From Paralvinella palmiformis (taxonomy: Eukaryota; Annelida; Polychaeta; Terebellida; Alvinellidae): a DNA stretch of 64,000 nt. Below, in pieces: positions 1-14,552 of this stretch. The translations under genes and the position numbers were made by a program. Each line of letters starts with the position of its first letter. Positions within the stretch are counted from its first letter, which is position 1. Under the pieces are notes generated by a model. The model saw only the letters and a program-made list of their open reading frames with translations, did not search any database and was not told the DNA's origin. The stretch is taken from contig JAODUP010000153.1 of assembly GCA_025642065.1 (NCBI GenBank), positions 151,501 through 215,500 of the forward strand, read 5' to 3'.

Positions 1-1409
1 ATATTCATTGTGATTTGCCATCCATGGTTATTATTTTTCATGTTTATTAAGTCTTTATACATATTTCTTACAGTATTGTTACTTCTGTTATTGCGCTACA
101 TTTATTATATATTCTATATTCCTGTCAAATTGATGTACAAATGGCCTAGAAACATAGTGATGTGTTGCTTAAAGCTATTCAAGAATATTCATACATAAAC
201 AACCTTGTTAAACAAAGATGATGAAAAAATTGAAAAATTTACTAGGTGTTCAAAACCTTTTCCACCACTGTATGACATCAGTAGCTTTACTATTATTATT
301 GTTGTGAAGCAGGCATAATTTAGCCTGCTTAAGGTTGGCTAGTCAGTGTGTTCTTGAGAAGTGCAGTATCGTGTACTGATTTGTCAGAAAACTAAATAAA
401 ATCTCTAGAATTGTTTTATTGATCACAACAAAATATACTTTAGAAAAATAAACACCCTGCAATGTTAACTTTTAAAAAACTAATTTGGCACAGTATAAAA
501 AATTTAACTGCCTACGGTTTCCTTTGTAACTAAAACAATACTCAACTCATAGACTTTTTAAAGTTTTCACCGAGATTGTAAGCTCAGGATTTTGTTTCCA
601 ATTTTCCTTTAGAAATAGAGATAAATTTGGACTTTTCTAATAACAAATGTTTGGTGTTCCAGAAGTAATTCGTACAAGGCTTAAAATATTTCTACAGTAA
701 AATAACTTGAAGTATAAACAACACAGAACACATAAGGGGTATATAACCTTCTGTGTACATAAAATTAACACCGACAAAGTGGTACTAATAAAGTACAATT
801 TATTCACTGTTTCCAAAGTAAACAGGAATGTTGTCAATAGAAGACCATAAAAAGTGGATTAATCATAACTCTAGCTGAAAGTAGCAATACAGATTAGCAA
901 GGTAAACCATAACTGTGTGTGTGTGTTTAGAGAGGGGACACACACAAACATAACCAGGAGGTGGTATATAAAAACAGATAGACTAACATACATACATACA
1001 TATATACATGCATAAACATAACTATCAACAAACATACCTGGAAGCTGAGTTAATTAAACAAATAAGAAGAATGCTTTGTCAATATAGTATAACAGTCTTC
1101 TAATTAGGTGATTTCTGAATTAACCAACAGAGCATTTTCTTCATTAAAGCATCGCAGCCGAAAATTAACCGAGACCAATATAATATTCAGCATCTTAAAT
1201 AGATAACTGAACAAAAACACATCACCAAATCTACTCCAACAGAAAGGCTAAAACAAACATACTATTTTCCAAAAGTCATATTTCTAGCTAACTAGCCAGG
1301 GATAATTTAGCAAACTGGGATACATCACAGGTAGTGTGTGTGTGTGTGCGGATGTCTCCATGCATGTATGTATGTATGCATGCATGCATGCATGCAAGTG
1401 CAACAGATG

Positions 1410-1560
1410 CAGTAGGCCCCTGTTATAATGTGGACCAGTATAACACAAAATAGGATATAACACGGTCAGACCTTGGACACTGATTCGTGTGGGATCCACA
1501 ACAGGGGATTTTTCGGCGAAATGGCATGAAATCCGCAAAACCAAAACATGTGCTAACCAT
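1410..1560. mobile_element. Fragment of pogo/Tc1-like MITE
   Basis: CAGTAGGCCCCTGTTATAATGTGG, then GGATATAACACGGTCAGACCTTGG, matches the reverse complement of the right end of the element at 54226-54954 over about 150 bp, including a GGCATGAAAT stretch. The other end is missing, so this is a truncated copy. Confidence 0.55.
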
Positions 1561-1859
1561 AACATATTTTAAACCATTGCATCATCAATAGATATTTAGA
1601 GTAGACCAGATATTTAGCACTTAAGACGTTGAGAATATACACTAAAGCAGTTGGTATAAATAAATAGAACAATGGGATAAAGATGATTTCTGTTGTCTAC
1701 ATTCTACTCTTATCTATGCTTAGATTAAGACTGTTTCATTGCACATACACGACAGAACTTCCATCAGTACTTAGTGACAGCTCCCCATAAACCATTATTC
1801 TCATGTTATCAGCATCACTGACAAACATGGCTTCGAGAAAAATCATCTACATCTAAAGG

Positions 1860-1860
<1 letters not shown>

Positions 1861-1890
<30 letters not shown>
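1861..1890. repeat. (TA)n microsatellite
   Basis: Simple TA dinucleotide tract of about 30 bp in non-coding DNA. Confidence 0.9.
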
Positions 1891-1896
<6 letters not shown>

Positions 1897-2501
1897 ATAT
1901 TTTCATATTAACACATTAAATAACACCTGTTGTTTTTAAATTGATTTTACAAACTCATCAATCTGTCAAAAAACACAAATAAATACACACAAGGATCGAG
2001 CCAATAGAATCACACCAATTAATCATATACCATTTCACATCATTAAAACTTTTCCTCCATTTTATTGTCTTAACGAAGTGTCAGCATGTGCCATAACCAA
2101 AACTAACAACAACAACAACAACGCGAGCATTTATGCAAAATTACCAACATAGCCACATACAACAACAACAACAGGCTCTGATACAGTGCCTTGCTAAACA
2201 TAACAACTGAAAATCAGCATTTAATAATAAAGCCACCAATCTTCAAATAAAGCTTATGAAAACAAAGGCCACAGTTGGTTGACCATCTTCAGATTAACAT
2301 ATCTTTATCAGATACGAGTTGGCTGCGTTATTTCAATACTTTCCAATTCCACCAACATCTCATGTTCCATTTAATCAATTCTTACACCTATTTACTGCCA
2401 AGATAACACTTTTTATTACAACCACCAGATGGGATAAGCTTCTGTGACAAACATCTACCTTAATGGTTCAATGTACACAATCATAGATTCCTCCAAATGT
2501 A

Positions 2502-2503
<2 letters not shown>

Positions 2504-2545
<42 letters not shown>
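2504..2545. repeat. (TA)n microsatellite
   Basis: Simple TA dinucleotide tract of about 40 bp. The IY-repeat open frames over it are translations of the repeat. Confidence 0.9.
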
Positions 2546-2550
<5 letters not shown>

Positions 2551-2988
2551 AATCCATTAATCCAACAAGGTTTGTCACATGATAATATGTCGGATAAACA
2601 AGAATGTCAGAATATCGAGTCCATGACATACCGGTAGTTTGTGTCACACATTTTAAAACCATAAAGATATACCTCCATATTTAAATCAATATTCAATAGC
2701 AGGGCACAAGATATAAATTGTTATGATTGGCTATTAGACAGCCACGGGCAATGGAAGCATCGTGTGTCAGTGTGTATGGTCAAGGTCAACATTTTTGTGT
2801 TGTTGGATTATCAAGGTTATTTTATATTGAAATGTCACATTCTGTTGGCGAAATGAAGTGTCAGAAGGCTGAACACAATTTTGTCGGATTAAAGAGTCAT
2901 TTATAATGGAGCTAAATCCGTCACAGGCAATAATGTGTTGGATGGTGGATTTGTTGGTTAAACGATGTCCAGATTAAAGGATTCTGAC

Positions 2989-2991
<3 letters not shown>

Positions 2992-3032
<41 letters not shown>
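2992..3032. repeat. (TG)n(TA)n microsatellite
   Basis: A compound TG then TA tract. Open frames on both strands here are repeat artefacts. Confidence 0.9.
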
Positions 3033-3035
<3 letters not shown>

Positions 3036-3474
3036 TACACATAACCCACTATACACTCTAAAATCACTGCAGGTACATGACAATGTTTTGTATATTCCAA
3101 TACAAGCAATAATATTAGATACTGGGATTTTGCATAAGTTAAAAATAGAATTCGTTGTGTGGAAATTTGAAGATCTTCGAAACTTCGTTTGATCTAGGAA
3201 TCCTTCAGGTGTACTAGTAACTGGCACAAGGTTGAAAACTGATTCATCTACAGATCACTTTTTGTGGTCGATCCTGTGGCTTTTGATGTATCTGATTTTG
3301 ATGAAGAAAACAAATAGATAACAAACAGACATACTTAGGATGAATTATTTCAAATAGAACAAAACGTCCTTCACCAAATTACAGCAATTTTGGCCTTACA
3401 CGAACAACCTGAGAAAACTATGAATATATTATGGTGGAGTAAAAAGTTGATATCATAATGAGTTAATAGAGATT

Positions 3475-3700
3475 AATAATAATAATTATAATAATAATTA
3501 TGATAGAGCGTTGCCATATTTTGGCCACTTCTGTGCACATTATGGCATAAAGAAAAGGAGACAAAGTGAAAGATGAACTACCCCTCACACACAGCCAGGC
3601 CAGGCCAGGCCATTATCTTAACCCTGGTGTTAGAGATCAATGGTCAACCTTGATCAAGTGTAGGCCATGCAGGTCAGATGTTTATGAAAAGCCATTTATT
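3475..3700. mobile_element. Degraded SINE-like fragment with AAT tract
   Basis: An (AAT)n-like run is followed by TTGGCCACTTCTGTGCACATTATGG, resembling the tail segment of the SINE family seen intact at 34540-34723 and 49836-50022 in inverse orientation. No promoter box remains. Confidence 0.35.
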
Positions 3701-5377
3701 TTAAGCTGATAGATTTATGCTTCAAAATGAGCCTCGACTTTTCTGGAGACTTTCAGTTCTGTTTTTAAAATATGCCTGTTCAAAGTTGCTTTCACAGATA
3801 AATGGTGTTTATCATTTAAATCTTTTATTGGGTTCTTACGTACATATTATTTGAGGTATCACTATACAGGGCTTTGAATAGCTCCTGCTAGTAAGGGTGC
3901 TTTATACAATACACATAATTATTATTATTATTATAAAGACTTTCAATTCTGTTCAAGGTTCAGAGCTTCACTTATTTTCACTTTGCCTATTTTAGTACGG
4001 ACCTGTCCTGTACAACTGGACAACATCATCAGCTTCCCTGTGAGTATATTATTTCTAGATAAAAGCTCAAAATCTACAATAATTCTTAACTGTATACTAT
4101 ATGAATCGGAGCTTTAATAAAATATATATTTGTGTAATTATTCACCAATTTATCACTTAATACTCAGTTCTGTGTATAGTTTGGGTGATCTGACCATGTA
4201 CAGTACATGGCCTTGTTATGTCCGGACTTCACTCTTCCAAACTCAGTAAGCAAACATGCCAAAAGCCCTTTTGTACAGAGGTGTACAAAATCACTCTATT
4301 CAGACAGCCAAGGTGAGTGATTTGTTTTGCCAACTAAATAGATTATTAAGACCAGAACAGAAAGAAAAGTTGGCGAAAAAACCCAGCAAGATGTTAGATC
4401 AATGGATTAAAATTATTATATTATAACTTGTTTAAATATACCACTTTTGTACACAAGGCAAGTTTAAGAGCATCTTGTATAAAGAAAAAAGGATCACTGG
4501 ATACAACAGGAAGTAAACAAATTACTTTTTAAGCGGGATTGTATCCATTAACATGACGAATGATAAAAACTTTGACTAGGAAATTGATAGCTTAAACTGA
4601 TACAGTAATTTTTAAATACCATCTACTGAGTTTTTACCCTTAGACATTGTATATGTATTTGTACAATACGCATTGAAAGTTTCACTGATATCATCTGGCA
4701 CTTCATCGTGCACAGTCTTAAATCTAAACATCAAGACGCAGAAATCAAGTTTTGGGCCTTTAAATCAAAACCTAGGCCAATCCATGATTATTCAAAGATT
4801 GGGTAAGCTAAAAACAAGAAAACAACATATTATCTGGGTTATACATACACTTCAGTTAGAATATTAAAATACATTATCACATTACATATAATAATACAGC
4901 ATTAAGTCTAAGGCCTGGTATTATATTATGTGGACCAACATTTGGGTGTTACGATGTTCCCACATTTCAATGAACTGCCATGACCGGGAGAAATCTGTTT
5001 GGGATTTAATTTTTATAACAAACAATATTTAGTTACAATTTTATACCAATTCAGGATCCAATATTTTCAAGTAATTGTTATTCCTACTTTAACCTCTAAT
5101 TACTTCTTTAAAACAGAAATACCTATTAATCATAATGATATGAATATGTAAACAAAAAATACAGATTTATCTATAATAAAAAGCTGAACAATGAATGACA
5201 TCCAGAAGACCAATATTTTAAATGGCAGCAACAAATACCTTAAAAACGAAGTTCATAAACTCTTTAATAATGATTAAAACTTTTTTGCATGAGGAGAATA
5301 TCGACAAAGGCCAAAAGATCTATCATACAAAAACAGGATAAACATTGTTAAGGGTGGTCCCCTACAGAATGAGTATC

Positions 5378-5378
<1 letters not shown>

Positions 5379-5416
<38 letters not shown>

Positions 5417-5705
5417 GCTGAAATGGCAGTTATTTTCCATGGCTGGCAACCTGAAATGGGGGAGACACATATTGTCTCTAATTTACAGCTCAATAGAGGA
5501 ACTAATTATAATTAAATTTAGAATTTACAATAGCTGGCATATTTGGATGAGAAAACTTTCCCAGTTGCCTAGTTGGATGAAAAACTCATCCTACTATAGT
5601 ACCACGGCCAGGATTCGAACCTCCGACCTGCCTCATAGCATGACCTTAAACACGGGTAAATAGTTCCACACTCTACCCATGAGACCAAACAGGTAGTACC
5701 AATTT
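5379..5705 (-). mobile_element. tRNA-derived SINE with intact B box and AAT tail
   Basis: On the minus strand, GGTCTCATGGGTAGAGTG resembles a Pol III A box region and GGTTCGAATCC is a consensus B box at about 5611-5621. An (AAT)n tract at 5379-5415 forms the tail. There is no cloverleaf-quality tRNA, so it is a SINE rather than a tRNA gene. It lies just downstream of the last SIRT2 exon. Confidence 0.6.
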
Positions 5706-5862
5706 TAAGTGTTTATAACATTCTTAAATGTAGCAACATTTGTGAGTAATAGTTTGTACATTCAAAGAGAAGATATTTAGACACATTATGGAATGGACGT
5801 GAAGTTTGTCTTCGTGTCTTCAAGCCAGAAAAATAAGGAAACGTTCATAGAACTCTACACAA

Positions 5863-6062
5863 TCAATCTATACCTGAGCCAGCTTCTGTTGTAGCGTTAG
5901 CCTTCATTATCTTCTCATGTTCAGTATCAATCATCTTCTTTAACTCGTCCTAGAAATGTAAACAGTTAGAGGTGTATTTTGTTTAATACTGGAAAGACAG
6001 ATGAAAACAGACACAGATCTGTGTGTGTGTGTGTGTGTGTGTGTGTGCATGCACATGTGTAC

Positions 6063-6093
<31 letters not shown>

Positions 6094-9000
6094 CAAGGGA
6101 CAAATGGGACAGGGTTATATAAATATTAATTCTTAATCAATTACACCTTGGGCAACATAACCTTACTTTCCATCCAAGTAATTCAGCCAATGCAAAGCAG
6201 CCATCATCACAAGTGGCTTGATGGAAAACATCTCTGCAAAACAGTAATATTTGTGTGAAGAACCTTCCTTTTTATTAGACTGCATGAAAACAGCATCAAG
6301 TACTTTTTATAATCTAGAATCTATGCCACCAAAAATATGACACAAATCTTTAAACATCTCATTGTGGAATATGATGACGAACATATTCATTTATTTTACT
6401 ACATTGTTTGGCATATAAATGATATAAATTGCATGTGGATCTTAGCCTTGTGGTGAATAAATGTGATAAAGTGAGGGATCTACCTATAGTTATCATTGTG
6501 ATCAAATTTAAACGAACTGGCACTACCCAGGAGAGCCATCAGTGGATCATACTGAAAAATAATACAAAAACAAATGATTTGTCTTATTGAGAAATACAAT
6601 TAGTAGATACTGTGGTCAAATCTATTGCAGAGAACTATGGGAATAGCTGTGATTGCTCTTAATACTTCCATATTGAGATATGCTGATAAAACGAACTGCA
6701 CCCACAACTATAAATAGTTGGGGTTTCATCCTTTCCATAATGACAATAACTGCTGCACAGCTGGCAATAAATGGTACTGTATTGCAGTTTGTGATGTAAG
6801 TAGTAGGTCCTGCTGGTCAACTACATATTTTGTAACATGATAGATTAGAACAATTGGCTTTGTTGTGTATAATCCATACAGAGTTGCTTCAAAGTGGATA
6901 AACTGTTGTTATTGTAATTGTCAATAAAATTCATGTTCATCAGTTTTTTTAGCTTAAATATGGTCTGAAGTGGCGACATGCTAGGGAAACATATCTCACA
7001 AACAGATGCGATGGCCCAGATGTGAACCTGCAATCTGGATGTTTGCTGTATAGAGTTGTAATCACTGTGCCACCAGAACACACTAGTGTATGCGTGTGTA
7101 ATTTTTTAGGAAATTCCAACCCAATTCTTGCAAGTAATATCCACACAGTCAGGCTTCTTACTATATATGTGCAATCACCTGGTTTGGGGTGTTTCAGTAA
7201 GCACAGCTATGCTGGCCTAGGTGCATTTAAATTATTTAATTTGGTACGATATTTAATATGTTATCTGGCTTGAAAATATATATATAATGCTATCAAATCT
7301 TACAATGAAATGCCAGTTTTGACCTAGGTCAGTGACATAAGCTATCCTTCCTCAAATTCACCAAAATAAAAAGGGTGAATATTATAAGTTGATAAATTAT
7401 AACTCATTTTTTAAATTATTGCATATTTTTAGTTGTACTGATAAGTAAGTTTTACATAATTTTTGGTAAATTTTTTTATTGGATAATTAGTTATTATAGA
7501 ATATACTTACTTTTTGTTAAGATTCATTATTTTTATATTTTTCCTAGAAAATATATACCCTAACCCAGTACCGCACACACACACACACACACTGCTAATT
7601 TTGAACATGACAGCCGAGAGTAAAGGCAATGATTAGATTATCCTATTTTATGTATACATGTATTTAGCAATAAATTATTTCTTTGCTATGTAGATTTACC
7701 AATCTTAATGAATAGCAATATTATGCACTGTTTAAAACATAACTATATGTGACTATTTTTTAAAGAAAACAAATTGACAGACTGATGTATTTTATTGCTA
7801 CAGCTATTGTTTTGTCAATACTTGTTTTACAAAGCGCTGATCACAGCTGAAACCCCCTGCTGGGAAATAAACTTGACTTTTATTATTTTATTATTATGTT
7901 TGCACCAACCTGCCTGAACACCATGCGGAAGCGGATTAGGCTACCATGCAGCCTAGTCCAAGAAGGTGACAGGTCAGTTCCACATCGAAATTATTTCAGT
8001 TATTTCTACAGTAAATTGGCCTTTAAGCCTAGAAATCTTGTAAATTTAAATTAATTATAACTCTCCCTTCACCGAGAAACACATAAATAGTTCAAACTTT
8101 GTGAAGATCTACTTAAAATCACCATAAAAATATGTCCATGATAAGGACTGCACTGCTATTTATAATACTGTAGACTTAATTGACAGTTATTATAATAAAT
8201 CATTTAATTTCCTTGTGTCTAATTATTATCTTTTATCACCTTTAATTACCAAATGATCAAAAGGAATAAATATAACATAAAATAAACTACTGTAAAAACT
8301 CGCGAAACATCTTTACTTATATGTGCATCATATTTCATTAATTAGCGACGTTTGTTTATTAATTATAACATCAAAGCAATTACAAATGGAAATCAAAGGT
8401 TGTGACAAACAGATTTGATATTTTGGCAGACCACAGGAGCAAAATCTGTATCAGGCCATCATACGTGGCGGGTGTACGTAATTATGGAAAAAAATGGTCT
8501 GCAAGTCCAGCTCCAGATTTTCCCCGCTTCACCTGTGCGCTATACACCAAAACTAGGTTTTTCTAGACATTTTTCTGGTCAACAAGGGGTGCGCATTATA
8601 CACAAGTGCACATTATACACAGAATATTACAGTAACCAGATTACAAAGTATTACTTCATGTATGATGTGTGCATCAAATTAGTTATCATTATTCCGCATC
8701 CTTTCACACCCCCACCCCAGTAACACAGTTAACTGAAAGTTGACATTGGAAATGACAGAAATGCATTGCGTATTGAAACAATCTTTTTGGTAAGGAACAA
8801 TTCATGAATCGATCAGCCAACGACAATTGGTGCTTGAGATAATAGCAGGCAAGTGTAAAATGTTCTGGGTAGAAAATTGTACCTATTCTATAATGACGAT
8901 TACTTACAGGATTTTCTGACTTCTCGAGGTTTAAGTAGAGTCGAAGACAATTCTTCCCGACCCTGAGGAAGCAATGTAATAAAATACTGATAAACGACAG

Positions 9001-12000
9001 GCTAAGATCAAGACACAATTGAAAAATAATAACATGCAATAGTTGGGACAAATTTTCTACATACAAAAAAAAAATCCGAGACATTTTCTCAGATTTGCCT
9101 CTAACATTAAAGATGACGAAGACAATCTTAAACTGGAAATGCGTCCTGAACAAAGAATAAAAATACAAATATTCACATCTTAATACTATTTTTGGCTTTT
9201 GCATACATACGCAGATTTAACTTTTCCTATAAACATCTATGCCAAACTATACATAGTTTACCTGTTAACCAATGAAGCAAAAGGGTGCACAACGAGTGAA
9301 GTGCCCATGATAATTAACAAGTCACACTTCTGAAGGTCCTGCAAATAATATTCACTAAAATTGTAATCATTAATTATAACTGATCATCATCCAATAGATT
9401 TTAATTATTTATTAACCCCGTTTCATCCCTTCCTTCCTCTCTCCCTCAAAGGTTAATCGCATCATTAACTATTTATTAAACCCTGTTTCATCCCTGCCTT
9501 CTTCAAAGGTTAATTGTGTCATAAACTATTTATTAACTCAGTTTCATCCCTCCCTCCCTTCCTCAAAAGTTAATACCGTCATAAACTATTTATTAACCCT
9601 GTTTCATCCCTCCCTTCCTTCCTCCCTCCCTCAAAGGTTAATCATGTCATAAACTATTTATTAACCCCATTTCATCTCTCCCTTCCTTCCCCTCTCCCTC
9701 AAAGGTTAATTATGTCATAAACTATTTATTAACCCCATTTCATCCATCCCTTCCTTCCTCCCTTCCTCCCTCAAAGGTTAATCGCATCATAAAGTTTACC
9801 TCTCCTGCACACAGAAAGAATCTTTGTGGTAAAGTCTCACCAAAAAACACAATATCTGCAAATAAAACATAAATCATTTTACGATATCATTAAACCATTA
9901 TGGATGAAATAAAACATTAATATCATGATAGTTCTCTTTTATTACAAATTACCTGGCTTAACAACCCCATCACAGGTAAATTCTTCTTCATCTTCCTCTG
10001 AGCACTTGATCGTCTGTGTACATCGTGGAACAAGGTTATCGAATATCTTTTCTGAAGTAATAAGCATATACCGGTAAACCATAAGAGCTTCATCGATAAC
10101 GTAGGAAATGTTATTTATGGAATGGGACCATGTTTTACTATAACTGGTCATTATGCTGTAAACAATTTGTTATAAAATTTGTTATAATCCAGTAGAGTTA
10201 AATGTTAGTCTGAGTGGACTAGGTCATAACCTGGTTTACCAGTTATATGTTAGGATATTAATGACTTGCAAAGTATGTTTATAATAATAATAATAATAAT
10301 AATGCATGATTTATATAGCGCCACATTCAACTATGTTGTTCTAGAGTGTTTTACATATATTATTATCCCTGACTCAGATCTTCTGCTCCTGTAGCCTCGA
10401 ACCTGTGACCCTTCGGCTATGAGTCTGATGCTCTAACTAACTGCGCCATCATGGCTTGACTTAACATCACTAAAAGCCGGATACAGATCTTAATCGAGAT
10501 GCTTTATATGTGCTAACAACATCACACAGATTTAATACTGCAGTAAAAGCCACATAAAGAAATAATTATTTGGATGCAAAAAAAGGTTAGGTCAAAGACT
10601 TTTTAATTACCGGGTTACGAATAATTTAAAATAATCTACAATAAAAACAATCAGAGTTTTGAGTTAATGAGTTGGTTCAAGTTGTTTAGCCTTAGTGCTG
10701 GTCACACCTGAGACAAATGCCCTGAGGGGTGACGCCCGTAAGGAAACACATCTCACAAACACAGGTATCAGCCAGATTCAAATCCACATCATGGAGGTGT
10801 GTAGGGCAGTGCGGTAACCACTGTACCATCAAAATGAGAGTTTTAAAAATGTTGGAGAATAATACAGCATTGAATATTTTGTATTCATTAGTATATTTAC
10901 ACCTATGTTGTATGGTGGCACACCAGACTCACTGCCAGATAGTATGACAGGCGATGAAATTAAGAAATAGAATCTACAGAGTGTTAATAAAACAAGGTAG
11001 ACTGGGCTAATACTCCATAGATAACCATGGTGATTAACATAACTAACATTGTTCAATAGGCATTCACATGGTTTATTAACGGTTATTAACGTCATGTAAA
11101 AAAAGGTTTTTACAGTTTTTTTACACTGACTGCTGTAGGATTCTCAGAGGCAGTATTGAATTAGACTATTAACTGTTCAGATGGACAATATTCACTTTGT
11201 GTGCAGAATGATTAATGTTGTTTCAGGTATTTCAAATCAACATGGCCACTTCTACCTTTCATCCACTCCTGAGTATAGACATGACGACATTCAAGACATC
11301 GACCAGTATGAAAAGTTCCATGTGCTTCTACGATGACATCCTCATCAATCCCCGCCACTCTCTCTAATGTGTCGATGTTCTAAACAAACAAAAGTGATCA
11401 GATAAAACTAACATGGATTATTTACATGTTATATATTTATATGTTATATAATAAATATATAACATATATGTTATATATTTATATGTTATATATTTATATG
11501 TTATATATTTACATGTTATATATTTATATGTTATATATTTATATGTTATACCCAGAATGATAAAACTAGGATCAGACTACACAGCTTCAAAAGATGATGA
11601 TGATGATGTTTTGTGGCCACTCCAAAGTTAATGAGGTGAAGAGAAAGATGAAACACCTTTCAGACATGCCCACGCTGAGATTTGAACTCAGATGGTTGAG
11701 CTAGGTGGCCAACTGTCCTACCAGTTAGACCCTGCAAGCGCAGCAACAACTTCAAAAAAGAAGAAGTACCAACTGTGAGACAGTAATACCCTCATCCACC
11801 CTTGATGACAATATTTTGATAAGAAGAACACGACAAGGATTAAGTGAAAATGCTGATATTCTTGTCAACATGATAAAGTGTATTGTGAACACATTCACTG
11901 AAATGTTCAAATCAATGCTGAAAAGCCAAGAGATATAGTGTCAAATGATGGAGCAAATTTAAACTTCGATAAACCATGAAAGTAACAAGAAAATGCGTAT

Positions 12001-12637
12001 GCCGTCAACTGAAAGTAAATACAAGCATGATCATTTTAATATACGCTGTCCAGTATACATAAGAAAAAAATGATTCTTAAATTAAATCTGTTTTATAAAC
12101 TCTCCCATTATCTGTTTATAATAGTCTCCATATTACAGGTTAATCATGAGGCAAGTTTTACATGTTTGTTATTTATTAATAGCATAATGATAAGATGGAG
12201 TTATCTCCAGAACGGCAGTGTCGTAATGGGATATCATTCCTCAAATGCAAGAAAAGTGTTTTACATGCAATAAACTCCCTGCCAATAGTCCTCAATGGGT
12301 TGAAAAAGTCTATGAATGATGGATACCACTCGTACGATACAATCAAATCATTGCATTTGTATTTTATGTGTATACAGTGTAAACAATACCCAGTGACAGA
12401 CATGGGGTCAATTCAATTCCGGAATTGATGGTCAATTCCAATTCCGGAATTGGAACTGACTATTTATAAAAAAATTAATTGGAATTGAGAAATTCTGAAC
12501 TGGAATTGAGAAATTTTCAATTTGAAGTTTCCTACAAAAAAATTAAATCCAAAAATTAATATACCATTTTTACAATGTTAACACTTACATGTGGTGTTAC
12601 CAATATACTGGAACCAAATTGATCCAGAACTTTGGTT

Positions 12638-12676
<39 letters not shown>

Positions 12677-14504
12677 AATATGCACACTGACTGTGACATC
12701 GCATATGTGCATTTAACCAATTAAAATGGTCTGGATACCATGGGCTCCACCCACAACACGGTGACACCACCACATAGCATGCCTGTAATCTATATAGAGA
12801 TATTGCTATTTAGGAATTTAGAACAGGCAAAATTAAATTAAATCCGCAAATTAATTTACCATTTAATGTTTTAATTCAGAAATATTTCTTCCATGACAAT
12901 CCTACTTGGAATATAAACTACTTGGAGTATGTAAGTACTCGGAGTATCTACTCATGGTAAAAAAATATGAGGCAAAAAAAGAGTCGGAAAAAAACGGAAA
13001 TGGAATTGAAAATTTTGGAATTGGAATTGATAAATTTGAGGTGGAATTGACAAAATGGAATTGAGTGGAATTGGAATTGACAAAATGGAATTGACGCCAT
13101 GTCTGCCCAGTGATAAAACTACCTATTAATCTGCTAGTCTTTACTCGAGTAAGGTTATACATGGCCTAATAAGGGCTCAAACCAACTTTGTAGTTTGCGT
13201 GTCTAGTCAAATATAATATATAACTGACCCATCTTAAATAACCGAGTCAGATGTCAGTAATTTTCAAAATTCAGTTATCAGTATCACTGGAAAGAGCAGA
13301 ATTTCTTCTTTCATATGGTACGTCTTGCAAGAAGATATCTCGATTCCAGCTGAAATTATAGCATGTGTTGGGTAGAAACCTTCGAAGTGAGAAAACGGTC
13401 TTCAAACTTGATGCAAAATATTTGTTACATCTATTGAAAGTTACCTTAGTTACCACAGACCAGTAGCTGGAAGATAATGTCATTCTTAAGATACTCTGTT
13501 AATAAGATAATAAGAATCTTGTTAGAAAAAAATTAACGGATTAATTAATACTTTATGCAATCAGACTCTGTGGATCACCTTGCTTGCTAATTAGGTCAGC
13601 AGTGACACATAGGAAATACACAGTGCGCATGTGTTCGTTTAGACAATTATGCAAATGACTCACACTGGATCAATAAGAATGGCTTCTAGGATGTGACCCC
13701 AATTTGTTTACACAGCTAACATGTTGGATCGGTCTATTCCAAGCATTCTGGAGGCCATAGAAGATTACGCACATTAGCATAAATATGACCATATATGGAC
13801 AATATTACATGTTAACCTATGCAGTGATATCTGATTTGTTGAGGATAATCCCAAAATTAGTGACAAAGAACGCATGCAATTACTGCCATGTTAAGCTTTG
13901 TTTTAAGGAAACTGAGTGGAACAGTTAGGACAACAATATAAAAAAATCTCTCTAAAATACACGAAACAGAGTTAATCACATGACGATGAGGGTGCTAATC
14001 AGTAAAAGGAATACTAAAGAATCAATTTCAGGGAAAATCTGAAAATTTATGAATTTCTGATTTTTTCCACAAAATCAGCATTCACAGAAGATCAGCTTTA
14101 CTGACATCTTAATGATTTTGTTAAGATGGGTCACATATATAATACCCTCACCCAGAAATATAAAAGGTTAGAAACCCTTTGTCCTTATGACCTAAGTTAG
14201 ATATAAAAACACCGTATTCCATTATTTGTTGAACAAATTATATATTAATAATTTTAATATATTTCTATAACTGATTATTGGCAGAACTAGTAAACCCCTA
14301 GCTGGACCTGTAAACTCTAATTACTACCAGGTCTGCTGTTTAGTAAAAGTTTTGTTGATATTCTGCCTCTGAATATCTGTGTGTTAAAATAATTTATTTG
14401 ATATTATTATTCATAACAATATCTATATTTTATATGCCAGTTTCAGGGAAATATTAATTCCACTACAGTAGTGATTACAAAATATAAACAACCAATAGTT
14501 ACAG

Positions 14505-14552
<48 letters not shown>

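Larger units (their letters stand above)
1..5862. other. Region downstream of SIRT2 without recognisable gene
   Basis: No conserved coding exon was recognised on either strand. The region holds (TA)n tracts (1861-1890, 2504-2545, 3000-3031), TG/CATG microsatellites near 900-930 and 1336-1396, short AAC/AAT runs, a pogo-like element fragment (1410-1560) and a SINE (5379-5705). Part of it could be SIRT2 3' UTR if additional tail exons exist. Confidence 0.5.

Noticed and set aside
2468..3227. Open frames rich in IYIYIY on both strands
   Set aside because: They are translations of (TA)n microsatellites, as are those near 14443-14856, 25067-25316, 25889-26225 and 27263-27553.
7022..7273. 83-codon plus-strand frame
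   Set aside because: It overlaps a SINE fragment inside a SIRT2 intron and has no family resemblance.
8704..9204. 166-codon minus-strand frame
   Set aside because: Only the short [18 protein letters not shown] part is real; it is SIRT2 exon 8908-8962 read into its flanking introns.
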